A DNA stretch of 64,000 nucleotides from Kryptolebias marmoratus (lineage: Eukaryota > Chordata > Actinopteri > Cyprinodontiformes > Rivulidae), in the NCBI RefSeq assembly GCF_001649575.2, contig NC_051433.1, positions 15,466,925 to 15,530,924 on the forward strand. Reading direction: 5' to 3'. Numbering within the stretch: the stretch's first letter is position 1; each line of letters opens with the position of its first letter. The notes below the pieces were generated by a model that saw only the letters and a list, made by a program, of their open reading frames with translations, searched no databases and had not been told where the DNA came from. Shown piece by piece: positions 53,201 to 61,215 of the stretch. The position numbers and the translations under genes are program-made.

Positions 53201-56200
53201 TATAAGACGCGCACTTGTGATATTTGTACCAATGTATCGACACCCCCCCTCGTGCGTTTTAGTTGCACTGCAGAGAAAGGCAAGGACAAAAGCGTGGAGA
53301 TGACGTTCAAGACGATGTGCCACATGGCAGCCAAAGGCAGAGGATGGAGTGATAGTAGCAGAGGAAGACTGGAAGAATGGACAAACATCCCAGGGCCCCC
53401 CTGTGGTGTTGGGTAAACACGGAGCCTGTCTGTAACTATGGAAACGAACCCTGAGAGGAATGAGATGGAGAGGACCAGGGAGAGGTGGGGGCGGGCAACA
53501 CTAAAAAACAAGGTCATAGCGTTTTCCCTTCTCTCCTTCCGCTCAGGCACTTGGCATCAACAAAGGGATGTTATGTAACAGCTATTTATACTTGCGCTCC
53601 CTTTTTTCCCTCTCACGTCAGGCAGCAACACATGCAAACCAAATGCAACTGCTGCTCAGCTCCCCTTTCTCTCCAAGACTTTTGCCCTCTTCTTCCACAA
53701 ATCAGCCACATCTATCAGAAATCTTTCTAACATAATTGAAGCCAATACAGATTTTGTATTTTTTATTTTTTTTAATTCATGACACCGGTTAAACACACCT
53801 GCAAACCAAGATTTTGAGGGAGTTAAACACAGCAGCGTGCCCTGTGGTTTGACGGCAGATGGCTGACGAGTGAAATGTCACGAGCTGCAGTGTCACAGTT
53901 TACAGTTGTGCGAGGCTGCTGCAGGAAAGCTGTCTCGAGACGGAGATAAAGAAACCAGGACAGCAGGAGATGAGGGAAAGACGTGCACTGCATACAGCCG
54001 ACCTCGTCTCAAGAAAAGCTGCCATAAAAAAAAAAAGTGTAAATAAAGCGATAAACAGAGAAGTTAGTTGTTGGACTAGATACTTAATCTTAAATGAGTT
54101 TAGTCTCCAAGAAAGTAACCATTTTTTGTGGATATTGTTTTTGCACTGCATGTTTTTAATTTGTGCACACCTGAAGATAAAGACGTTAAAACAACATGCA
54201 CTTTGTTGCATGAGGAAATTTGTTTTAGGCTTTAAGTCACTGCATTATCATTCAGAATACACAAACACAAGGTTAAAGGCAAAAACAATAAAATTCCTGA
54301 AAAAGAAGTTACTTTATCACTTAAAAAACACATCACTGACTGATAAAGAACTGGATTGCAGAAGAAGTGAATCTATTCGTCTACATACCTAATTTACAAT
54401 CTGGCATCCTAAATCTCTTTCTTAATGGAAACAAACCGAGCTCCGTGACAGGAACATGTGCAACAGAGCGACGATACAAAGATTTCAGACAGAGTGTTCC
54501 TGATTCAGAGAAATCATTTCCACCGTAGAACCGTGACTGTTTTAACCAAATCTTGAAACAAATGTCTCCAGATTCTCTGAATTCCTACTGATAGTTTTTA
54601 ATATAGATATTGAAATAACAATAAAGAGACATTAGTCTAAAATTGTTGGACAATTTGCCCACCCAGTATTTCAAGGAGTCTTCTTCATCTTTTCTTCTTT
54701 ATGGGCACTTTCACTAAACAGTTTCACAAAATGGGCCGGCTCTTCGGTTAGGAAAACAGCAACAAACTAAACAAACAATGTCAGGCAAAAATGCAGAGGA
54801 GCATCTTATAAGCCTGATAAGAATTATACAAAACTGGCACACTCATTTGCAAACCATTAGCGTAGCCTGTATGAAAACCTTTGGCTGGTTCTCCACACAT
54901 CTTGACATGACAGCATAAAGTAAGTGAGTGTCCAAAGAACAGACCGAGCATTCAGATGGGTTATAGATTGTGGTTATTTTTGTGCACCATGTAGGCCAGG
55001 AGTAAATAGTTAACTGTGCTCCATGAGAAAGAGATATCTGACACCCAACAAGTGTTTAGTTTGGCACGTCAAACAAAGATAGTGAAGAAGAACAAACTCC
55101 GTGGCGAGTTTGCACTTACAGTAAGCTTCATGTTCGCTCAAACTGTTGATAATTTTCATGAAAATATGCAGTAACTAAAAGAAGACAAATATTTGCACGA
55201 TGTGGTACATTTCTAGCTCTGCAGGAGAACTTTTCCTGCAGAGAAATCTCCTTTTTTTTTTTTTGCAGAACAAATACAAGGCGGCAAAGTTTAGAGGAGC
55301 TCCAGGTTTTTTTTTTTTCCCCCTCCTCAATCCTCTCTCTGTGTTTCCTCGACCATCCACCCCTGCTCTCCCCGCTGCCCCAGTTCCGGAGGCCCAGCGT
55401 GACACAGTTTGGGCGGCAGAAAAGCGTAAAAGGAGCGAGGCTGGAATGTTTTAAGGGCTGAGACATTCCTCATTGTTCATTCACACAGGCTTATGTAACA
55501 CAGACTGGTCACGTGACGCAGCTCTGCAGCAGTCGTGGGAAGCCGGAGCATTATCTCCACCTCAGTGGCTTCCTCGCTCTAATCTGATTATGCAAGCCCC
55601 TTGCTTACACAACAACACGTAGACGGACAGACAAAATGGACAACGCAACTGAAAGATCAACTAATGGAGCCAGAGACAAAGACCTGCAGAGATGGATAGA
55701 TTTTAGAGTAACTCAAGTGAAATTGCACAGGAAAAAAATAATTGAAACAACCTAATGGGCTATTTTTTTTTTTGTCACACTAATTTACAAACTAGTATCA
55801 TAAGCAGTTGATTTAGTTTTTCAGCATTGTGATGTAGATGGAGATATGTTGAAGAGGAAAAGTTGGGTGATGTATATGTGCTGTCACAATGGCACACTGA
55901 CCCACATACTACACACTCTCCTACAATAATACTTCCACTCATTCTCCTTTAATTTGATCTACTCTCCAGTTGTTTTGAAGCAGACTATCTACAGATGTTC
56001 TTTGAGTTTATTAAACACTAGACAGCTGAGAGCAAACTGCTCCTTCTAGCTGTGAATTTATGTGTGCGAGAGGAATATTTGTTTATAACTGACCTGTATG
56101 GTTGTGTTTCCCCCTTCCAGCAGCGCTATGGCCAACAGGATGCTTTCTTGGAAGACACGGTCACTTGTTGTGTTCATGATTAGGTCGATCACCAGATCAG

Positions 56201-59200
56201 AAGCGCCTTCTTTGTCCAGATGGCACTGCACCTCTGCAAGGGTCATTTCCCCTCGACTCAGACCACCTGGACCCCCTAAAGCTGCACGGACGAGACAAGG
56301 CAAAGGGACAGATCAGGGCGGGGGATTTCCAGTACCCAGAAGTGTGAGATTAAAGGTTCGTAACTGATTCTGTAAAACTACAAACACTGCATTAAAATTT
56401 TTAAAAAATGCCTTTTTGTCTGCCCTGTTGAATGTGTAAAATAAAAGACAAATAACATGAGAAATGCAAAATAGAATGTTTTATATTTAGGGTATGCATT
56501 ATAATAAAAAAAAACAATATTATTCTATTAAAACAGATTAATGATATCCCTTTGAAGTGCAAAGCTGCAGTTGTTAAAGTCATTGTGCACAACCCCCCCC
56601 NNNNNNNNNNNNGGGCCCCAACTTCAGTCTTCATATGGAGTTCCTATATTGGACCTGGTTTCTGCAACAGGTGCAAAAGCTGTTTTCTGTGGAAATAGCA
56701 GCCTGTCTTCTGGTAACAATAAGTTCATCATAGAGAGGAGGGGTTCGACTTCCTGTGGCCTGGATGTGTGCCAGCATCTCGGAGCACTTGGTGAACCAGG
56801 AACAAGTGTTCATTGTGTTGAGGTCATATTTCGGTGTTGCTGGGGCTTTTTTTTTTTACCACACCAGTCAGGTTTATTGGAATTTATATAAGCACAACAA
56901 ACTCACAAAACCGGCTACTGCTACAAAGTAAGTGTGTCCTCACAGACTTATTGGCTGCTAAAATTAAAGCAACAGTTCAAATCTTTTAAAGTGTGGTTCT
57001 GTTCAATGGATAAATGATAATTAACAATAAATATCTTACCTGCTGTAGCTAGCTCTTTGAAAGACCTCAGTTAGAAGAAGGGAGCTTAACTTTGACCAGA
57101 CTGGCAAACTAATGGCGAGTCCAAGTAAGACCAAGACCAAAGAGGGTTTCTGACATCCCAAAACAACTTCAGTCTTAAACATTTCATAATTGTTCATGTG
57201 AATGCCATTTTAAAGATTATTGTACATTGCTGTCAAATTTACACAAATTTTACACAGTTATTTGCATATAATTATACAGTTATTTGCTGATGCAAATAAT
57301 GGCAGCAGCAACTCGCTGTAGCACTTTGACTGCACTTGTGGCAGCTCCTGAAGGGATATCATAATATTTCTACCAGAGTAATCGTGTGTTGTGAAACTGA
57401 CAGCGGTGTAAGTTTATAAAACACTGTTTGCATGAAGATTTCATGAAATTGTAACAAAATGACAGAAATCCTCTCAGCTCAGCTCATCAGCCTGGTCAGA
57501 ATTAAACTATTTTTTTCTAAACTGAGTCAATTAAAGAACTATCTACAACAGGTAAGACGTTGATTGTTTATAACCTTACTACAAAACTCTATTTTAAAAA
57601 CACCTGAATTGTCGCTTTAATGGACACGTTTTAACAAATTTTCAGATTAAATACAATTAAGGACCTGAACAGAGATGTACTACTTCAGTGTTTTGACTGC
57701 AGATAGTAACACATTGACCACGTTATCATTTAAAGATAAGAACGTCGTGCTCGGCGTGCTGAAAGGGCATCTCGTAGCACAACTCTGGACCTGATAACGA
57801 ACTCAGTGCCAGACAGACACAATTACATAATCTTGTTACATTTCTGCAATCCAAAAAGCAAAAGGTCGACTGATGTCACTGTGATCCTTCCCGCTTGGCC
57901 GACGATTTTTGGTTTCGGCTTCACAATAAGGCTCGGGTAAAGTTTTTGAAATCAGTGTTTGTGCTGATAAACACCTACAAGTGGCAAGACTTTACAATAA
58001 ACTTCTGTGTTTATTATTGGAAATGAGCAACATCAGCCACGGGGTCTCACCTGATTGGTTCCTGCCCGATCCTACCGGACTGAGGGGGCCATTGCCAAAT
58101 GACGTCAGGCTCTCCCTCCGCCCACCACTCCGGTGGAAGTTGCCATAGTAACGGCTCACCAGAATTTGTCTCAGCGCCTCACCCTTATCGTGGAAAAGAA
58201 AAAGAGAAGGATGTAACAATGTGACGTCAACAACAGACAGAAACAGACAGAGAGAGGGGGGAGATTATGTAACATCAGACATTTATTCTGCATTTTAAAT
58301 CTTTAAGCACTAAAAAAATCTCAGAAAACTACAACCCGCCAACCAACCATAAACCCACCTTGAGCAACGATATATCAACATATTTAAGATTGTGCAAAGG
58401 AATCACTTTGTGTCACAGCAAAAAGTTTGTTATCTGCCACCTACAACAAAGTGCTGTTTGTTAGAACAACAGAGACCCTATTTAGTGACATCGTGAGGTC
58501 CTGGTTTTTACTTAGGCAGACCTAGGGGGCAGCCCTCCTACACTGTGACTCATCCAGTCAGTGGCATGACTTTGCCGTTGGTATGGCAACCGCAGCCCAT
58601 AGCTACCTGACGAGACCTCCCATGGGATAAAGTGAAAGGAAATGAAAGGGCGCAGTGTTTTTGTGTTTGCGTGTGATTATGTGGAAATTATTGTCAGATG
58701 TGGGTGGTCCTTGAAAGACGACAGAGAGATTATATAAAGGTCCACTGCCATAGTTATGCTGCACGGGTCACGACTACTTTGTGTAGGTGGGTAAAAAACA
58801 CGGCTCTCATCTTGTATTGGCAGGAGATTAATTAATCAGAAGCATGCCTCGTGCATAATAGTTAATACCTGTGCTTATTAAAGACTGACTTCGGGAGTCT
58901 TCAGGAACGAACTCCTACAGTTAAGGACGCAAGGGACAATTAAACTACAATCACAATAAATTAAGTAATACACCTTAACCTCCTGAGACCCAAGCTTTTG
59001 TTTGGTGTGTATTTTTCCAATGGAATGTCCTTGAAGGAGGAAGAAGTGTCTCATGAGGTTAAATCAAACCTGGTGCTACAATATAATAATATTCCAAACA
59101 GGATATTTATTGCTTGCCCCCAAAAGGTGAAGTCAGACAATGTTTTGTGTGTCTGTGTGCATATGTTAGTGTGTCTGCCTGTTACCAACATTTCTCATGA

Positions 59201-60590
59201 ACCACTAAAGAAATTTTGTTGAAACCTGAAGAAAGTAATCATTGAATGCTCCTCTTTAAACTGATAAACTTTTGGCGTCAACGTGATTCAAAATGGCGGC
59301 TACAGTCGACTGACTTTTAAAAGCACCAAAAATGGCTACAACTCTAATAAAGTTATTGATCTAAAATGTGTGGCAGCAGCTGAGATCGACACCTAACATC
59401 CCGAACATTGGTGCCTGACTAATGGAGCAGGTGGAGCAGCTGCATCGTCATTTATTTAAAGTTAGGGTGAAAACTTGTGTTTCTGCACCTCCATTTTTTT
59501 GAGTTAAAACACGTCATTCTTTAAAGCTTTAAAACTTTACTGCATCTTCTTCTGGCTAAGAATCAGACAGAAGGTAAGATCATTGAAATCACACTATTTA
59601 GAAAATACCCACAAGTTTCTAAAAAGATGTAATGTAAATCCCTTTGCTGATCTTTTTGACATCAATGAGAAGCTCATTGCAGATATTGTTTTTAGGGTTG
59701 GAGTAAATTTGATCTAAAAATAAGTTTTGTAAATGTCATTTTGCCATTAACTAAATGGATGTACATCTACAACCGATTACATTTTGGAATAAATCTAATT
59801 CAATTTGGCCACCACAGCTAATTGACATTAATCAACACAAAAATGGCTGTACCTCAGTCAGTTTTACAAATACTTAGCTAAAATTTGGTGTGGTAGTAGC
59901 CAAGAGTCACTCACAACACATACTCTGAGAACATTTCGTCACGTATCACACAAGATTGTGCATAATGTTATTTTTAACCCTCCCATGGCCTTCAGGTCAA
60001 ACTGACCTGAAGTTACAAGGGCTTCTCTGCCTCTCGTTGTATCTCTCTCTTCTGAGGGCTTCAGGAGGGTTAATGTTTACCCAAAACGGCTACAACTCTA
60101 TCACTTCTCAAAAAAAATCTTAAATTCTTGTGATGATGAATAAACTTAATGACTAAGTGATCTGGTTTAACTGCTTTCCTTTTAAAAATGAATGAACATA
60201 ACATTTATTCAACACGTAGTGGCTAATTACACCTGCTCCCAAAATGAGCTTTTCATTGACACTTAAATAACAATTATAGGCATTCAGCATTTGAAGATAC
60301 CGCTCACTAAGGTAATTACTCATAAACAGAGAGAAATGTGTAAAACAATAGGTGTAGCTGATAATTTGGGTGCCATTTCATGAGCTTAAACAGAAAAATA
60401 AAAGGAAAAAAAGTGACTTTTCATGCAAAATGCACCACTGGCATATATGAAAAATGTACGACTTAAAATCTGGGTCCCGTCACGTGTGTGTGTTTGGTGT
60501 CGGAGCTGTTAGTGAAGCTGCCATGCTCCTGTAAGTACCTACCCTCATCTGGTCCGCCAACAGTTTCTCAGGCAGGTTCTGTTCCAGCTT
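24201..60590 (-). CDS. itpr1: Inositol 1,4,5-trisphosphate receptor type 1, C-terminal 1035 residues (5' part outside window)
   Basis: IP3-gated Ca2+ release channel of the endoplasmic reticulum, working as a tetramer. I placed 21 consecutive exons with GT-AG borders and matching phases, 3108 nt including the stop. Numbering from the first visible codon: SII-type cassette 1-16; PKA site GRRESLTSF at 37-45; end of modulatory domain to about 550; six membrane segments at about 560-885. The selectivity filter GGGVGD is at 831-836. Luminal N-glycosylation sequons are at N766 (NTT) and N789 (NCS). The linker zinc-finger-like CFIC (896-899) pairs with H916 and H921. A coiled-coil tail ends NPQQPA. 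That ending and linkage to bhlhe40 distinguish it from itpr2 and itpr3. Teleosts can keep two itpr1 copies; which one this is cannot be told. The ligand-binding half lies beyond the right edge. Confidence 0.97.
24590..24940. repeat. MITE copy (family A) with nested fragment after it
   Basis: The left arm has GTATTCTGTGGAAAAG and AACCTCAATTTGGAGAAAC. The right end has CAGAGTTAAACCTTATTTCTC and TTTCACAGAAGCCCA. It is followed at about 24940-25030 by a piece of another common fish repeat (GGTAAATGGACTGTACCAAT ATAGCGCC). Confidence 0.6.
25402..25563 (-). CDS. itpr1: itpr1 exon: C-terminal coiled coil
   Basis: 54 codons from [19 protein letters not shown] to the leucine-rich heptad stretch ending LTELKEQ; donor GTAGCT. 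Phase 0 on both sides. Confidence 0.97.
26265..26295. repeat. (GT)n microsatellite
   Basis: About fifteen uninterrupted GT units in an itpr1 intron. Confidence 0.95.
26679..26839 (-). CDS. itpr1: itpr1 exon: cytosolic linker domain
   Basis: Encodes [19 protein letters not shown] through AEMIK, including the two histidines of the CxxC...HxxxxH linker. Acceptor TTGCAG, donor GTAAAC. Confidence 0.97.
26840..31680 (-). other. itpr1: itpr1 intron (4.8 kb) with repeats
   Basis: No additional exon is needed or seen. It contains a small Tc1-like fragment near 27.1 kb, an inverted-repeat MITE copy at about 28.79-29.36 kb, and a G-rich run at 30214-30235. The rest is AT-rich and uninformative. Confidence 0.7.
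28790..29358. repeat. MITE copy (family A)
   Basis: Carries AACCTCAATTTGGAGAAAT and GCTAATGGCTAGTCTGAGCA at the left. At the right it has GAGCTATCTGCAACAAGTAA, TTCCACAGAATCCCACTTC and a terminal CTTTAA. Confidence 0.65.
31681..31846 (-). CDS. itpr1: itpr1 exon: membrane segment 6 and channel gate
   Basis: Begins [18 protein letters not shown], carries the inner pore helix and the invariant [19 protein letters not shown], and ends in CFIC. Acceptor GTTTAG, donor GTAAGT. Confidence 0.98.
32165..32560 (+). repeat. Family B repeat, copy 2
   Basis: ATAAACCACTGGATGAATTT, AACTCGCAGAAAGTAATTGG, GTGTGCTGGTAGCTGAGAGT and a terminal TTCCTTCAAGGAA hairpin-like sequence. Confidence 0.65.
33007..33146 (-). 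CDS. itpr1: itpr1 exon: pore helix and selectivity filter
   Basis: An acidic luminal stretch, then [18 protein letters not shown], the filter GGGVGD and VLRKPSKE; donor GTATTT. Confidence 0.98.
34101..35488 (-). mobile_element. Degenerate Tc1-like transposon with both terminal inverted repeats
   Basis: The ends TACAGTCATGGGAAAAAGAA (34101 onward) and, on the other strand, TACAGTAATGGGAGGTAAAG are inverted repeats of about 28-30 bp. They share AAAGAAAGTCCACC and start with the TA expected at Tc1 targets. Minus-strand frames encode transposase pieces: near 34317-34586 [11 protein letters not shown] and [20 protein letters not shown] (the DDE region), and near 34597-34863 [20 protein letters not shown]. 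Stops and frame changes make it inactive. Confidence 0.85.
36121..36204 (-). CDS. itpr1: itpr1 exon: luminal loop
   Basis: 84 nt encoding [20 protein letters not shown] through LQE, with an N-C-S sequon. Acceptor TTTAAAG, donor GTAATT. The loop is the least conserved part of the channel region, and its identity rests mainly on phase and position. Confidence 0.9.
36299..36488 (-). CDS. itpr1: itpr1 exon: membrane segment 5
   Basis: [20 protein letters not shown] followed by the hydrophobic [20 protein letters not shown], then [16 protein letters not shown] with a sequon; donor GTGAGG. Confidence 0.98.
36840..37400 (+). repeat. Family B repeat, copy 3
   Basis: TAATCACTGGATAGATTTTA, AACTCTCAGAAAGTAATCAC, TTAACTTTTGGAGTCAATCC and, further on, TTTGGTATGGTTGTAGCTGA. 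It is enlarged by an internal insertion relative to other copies. Confidence 0.6.
38301..38465 (-). CDS. itpr1: itpr1 exon: membrane segment 4
   Basis: [20 protein letters not shown], then [20 protein letters not shown] and the end HVFFYSLL. 55 codons, phase 0 both sides, donor GTGAGG. Confidence 0.98.
39500..39880. repeat. MITE copy (family A), right half
   Basis: CCAAATTGAGGTTGTTCAAA, CAGCTAACTACAATAGGTAA and TTTCCACAGAACTCCACTTC match the right arm of the family. It ends about 60 bp from the itpr1 membrane-segment 2-3 exon. Confidence 0.6.
39937..40112 (-). CDS. itpr1: itpr1 exon: membrane segments 2 and 3
   Basis: [20 protein letters not shown], then [20 protein letters not shown]; acceptor CTGCAG, donor GTGAGT. 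Confidence 0.98.
40113..43492 (-). other. itpr1: itpr1 intron (3.4 kb)
   Basis: No recognisable exon inside. It holds simple GT runs near 41.13-41.16 kb and several poly-T and poly-A stretches. Confidence 0.6.
43493..43615 (-). CDS. itpr1: itpr1 exon: membrane segment 1
   Basis: [19 protein letters not shown] followed by hydrophobic [16 protein letters not shown]; acceptor CTGCAG, donor GTCAGT. Confidence 0.97.
44462..44900 (+). repeat. Transposon-derived dispersed fish repeat
   Basis: Ordered wording such as AACCTCAATTCTGAAAAAGG, CTCATAAATCCATATTTTA, GGAACAGCTGGAGGAGCAT and AAAGATGGGCAGCGGTTCAC belongs to a repeat seen in very many ray-finned fishes. The 101-codon open frame 44565-44870 lies inside it and I do not regard it as a host gene. 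Superfamily not assigned. Confidence 0.55.
44925..45125 (-). pseudogene. Tc1-like transposase N-terminal (HTH) fossil
   Basis: Minus-strand translation reads [20 protein letters not shown], then [15 protein letters not shown], a stop, and [19 protein letters not shown]. This is the DNA-binding region of a Tc1-type transposase with an in-frame stop where tryptophan is expected. Confidence 0.75.
46019..46211 (-). CDS. itpr1: itpr1 exon before membrane segment 1
   Basis: [20 protein letters not shown], then [20 protein letters not shown] and [14 protein letters not shown]; donor GTAGGG. Confidence 0.98.
46353..46460 (-). CDS. itpr1: itpr1 exon (modulatory domain)
   Basis: [16 protein letters not shown] then [16 protein letters not shown], 36 codons. 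The donor GTCATA is a weak match to consensus but phase and protein continuity fix it. Confidence 0.96.
46580..46723 (-). CDS. itpr1: itpr1 exon (modulatory domain, acidic stretch)
   Basis: [17 protein letters not shown], an acidic run of about 15 residues, then [15 protein letters not shown]. Acceptor TTTGCAG, donor GTTTGA. Confidence 0.97.
46874..46969 (-). CDS. itpr1: itpr1 exon (modulatory domain)
   Basis: [20 protein letters not shown] through MKPKEL, 32 codons; acceptor CTCCCAG, donor GTGCGA. Confidence 0.97.
47162..47272 (-). CDS. itpr1: itpr1 exon (modulatory domain)
   Basis: [20 protein letters not shown] through RMDLVLELK, 37 codons; donor GTAAGG. Confidence 0.98.
47360..47560 (-). 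CDS. itpr1: itpr1 exon (modulatory domain)
   Basis: [20 protein letters not shown], then [20 protein letters not shown] and [10 protein letters not shown], 67 codons; donor GTACAG. Confidence 0.98.
48419..48672 (-). CDS. itpr1: itpr1 exon (modulatory domain)
   Basis: A variable, acidic segment followed by the invariant [20 protein letters not shown]. Acceptor GATGTAG, donor GTGAGA. The variable part places this near where receptor paralogues differ most. Confidence 0.95.
48792..48975 (-). CDS. itpr1: itpr1 exon (modulatory domain)
   Basis: [20 protein letters not shown], then [20 protein letters not shown] and a basic end VRKK; acceptor GCTCAG, donor GTCAGA. Confidence 0.97.
48976..56093 (-). 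other. itpr1: Largest visible itpr1 intron (7.1 kb)
   Basis: Contains a 5'-truncated retrotransposon copy at 49386-49985, a poly-G run near 51590 and one perfect X-box-like site at 53432-53445. The rest is AT-rich with short GC-rich patches near 52.05 and 55.35 kb. No extra exon or RNA gene could be recognised. Confidence 0.6.
49386..49985 (+). mobile_element. 5'-truncated non-LTR retrotransposon (RTE-like), 600 bp
   Basis: Plus-strand frame 49444-49923 (159 codons) contains [57 protein letters not shown] and [16 protein letters not shown]. This is the C-terminal part of the fish endonuclease/reverse-transcriptase ORF2. The 3' end is a GAAAGAAAAAGAAGA tail. Flanks TGAAAATTCTGAA (49373-49385) and TGAAAATTCAGAA (49986-49998) form a 13-bp target-site duplication with one mismatch. 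The copy lacks the endonuclease and catalytic RT core, so it is dead. Clade name is from memory. Confidence 0.85.
56094..56275 (-). CDS. itpr1: itpr1 exon (modulatory domain), with tandem acceptors
   Basis: [20 protein letters not shown], then [20 protein letters not shown] and LEGGNTTIQ; donor GTCAGT. Two AG acceptors 6 nt apart (GCAG then TTTAG) keep phase, so the exon may begin at 56275 or 56281, adding two residues. Confidence 0.96.
56601..56612. other. Assembly gap of 12 N
   Basis: Twelve undetermined bases between a C run and GGGCCCC. It lies in an intron and affects no identified exon. Confidence 0.99.
56964..57620. mobile_element. Complete inverted-repeat MITE (family A), 657 bp
   Basis: The outer edges are TTAA. 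The left arm reads TTAAAGCAACAGTTCAAATC inward, and the right arm, reverse-complemented, reads TTAAAGCGACAATTCAGGTG. Similarity continues for about 140 bp through ATCTTACCTG(C/T)TGTAG. No coding capacity. Other copies lie near 1.7, 9.4, 11.5-12.8, 24.6-24.9, 28.8-29.36 and 39.5-39.9 kb. TTAA edges suggest a piggyBac-type target site, which is inference. Confidence 0.7.
58051..58183 (-). CDS. itpr1: itpr1 exon with PKA phosphorylation site
   Basis: [15 protein letters not shown], then [16 protein letters not shown]. The RRES serine corresponds to the well-known PKA site next to the SII splice region of type 1 receptors. Acceptor GATAAG, donor GTGAGA; phase 0 at its start. Confidence 0.97.
59140..59420 (+). 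repeat. Family B repeat, copy 4
   Basis: CATGAACCACTAAAGAAATT, GAAGAAAGTAATCATTGAAT, TTTTGGCGTCAACGTGATTC and AAAATGGCGGCTACAG in family order. Confidence 0.6.
59725..59960 (+). repeat. Family B repeat, copy 5
   Basis: GATGTACATCTACAACCGAT, TTGGCCACCACAGCTAATTG, GGTGTGGTAGTAGCCAAGAG and ACACATACTCTGAGAAC. Confidence 0.6.
59974..60073. mobile_element. 100-bp MITE with perfect 10-bp TTAA-ending inverted repeats
   Basis: Starts TTAACCCTCC and ends GGAGGGTTAA, exact inverted repeats with TTAA at both edges and CCC next to it, as in piggyBac-type termini. An internal palindrome CTTCAGGTCA-AAC-TGACCTGAAG lies at 59990-60012. No coding capacity. Confidence 0.75.
59994..60008. promoter_or_regulatory. 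Perfect consensus oestrogen response element (AGGTCAnnnTGACCT)
   Basis: AGGTCA-AAC-TGACCT is the exact palindromic, 3-bp-spaced nuclear receptor site recognised by oestrogen receptors. It sits inside a MITE within an itpr1 intron. Function is not shown by sequence alone. Confidence 0.6.
60543..60590 (-). CDS. itpr1: itpr1 cassette exon, SII-type (16 codons)
   Basis: Encodes [16 protein letters not shown] between acceptor GCGTCCAG and donor GTAGGT, 48 nt with phase 0 at both ends, immediately before the GEALRQ exon. In mammals the same position holds the neuronal SII insert ending LEPSPPLRQLEDHKR, which has the same length and shares L, E, P, L, D and R at matching positions. Weak acceptor pyrimidine tract, as expected of a regulated exon. 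Skipping it keeps the frame. Confidence 0.75.
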
Positions 60591-61024
60591 CTGGACGCAG
60601 TTAGAGCATTGTGACACAAACAGACTGTTAGTATTCATGCAGTACACAGGGAGAGCAGTTGTCAGGTTAAACACCACATCATGTACCCATCAGCTGTTAC
60701 AAGAGGCCATGCAAAGGTCTGCTGCCATGCTTTTACTGCAAGGTCAAGAAACCAAGGAAACAACAGCTGAGGAGGGTTTGGAGCTGTGGTGCATACAGTG
60801 TTGACTATTAGATAGAACAGGATTAAATCTTTAGCTTAGTTCCAAATTCTTTAAACCTCAAGGCAGGAAAGCTAGTTTTTGTTCTTCAAAACTAAACCTT
60901 GGTTTTTAGGAAGGTACATCATTACACATAATGAAGGACACATGTGCAGGGATCAAAGGTTTAGCTGTTTAAGAGTAAATGATGTATACGCACAAAGTTA
61001 AACACAACCGTTTATCATTGAGAG

Positions 61025-61215
61025 GGCCAGGCTGAGCCAATCCCACCTGTCATTAGGCAAGAGGCAGGATACACCCCAGACAGGTCACCGATCCATCACA
61101 GGGCCAACACAGAGAGATACGAGACAAACAACCGTCCACACCCACACTCACTCCTCGGGTCAGTTTAGGATCACCGATTATATAAATAGATTTTAACTGT
61201 GGGAGGAAGTCAGGC
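61025..61215. repeat. Dispersed fish repeat (reverse orientation)
   Basis: CAGGTCACCGATCCATCACA GGGCCAACAC and GACTGTGGGAGGAA-like wording (TAACTGTGGGAGGAAGTC) mark the same family as the fragments at 5940-6125 and 13186-13285. Confidence 0.55.

Noticed and set aside
53432..53445. Single X-box match GTAACTATGGAAAC
   Set aside because: One isolated match in 64 kb is near chance expectation; unlike the tandem pair at 14.4 kb there is no clustering.
58100..58107. Perfect CRE TGACGTCA
   Set aside because: Also inside the itpr1 coding exon (LTSF codons); most likely coincidence.
58139..58152. Perfect X-box GTTGCCATAGTAAC
   Set aside because: It is inside the coding exon (codons for RYYGN), so the match is explained by protein sequence.
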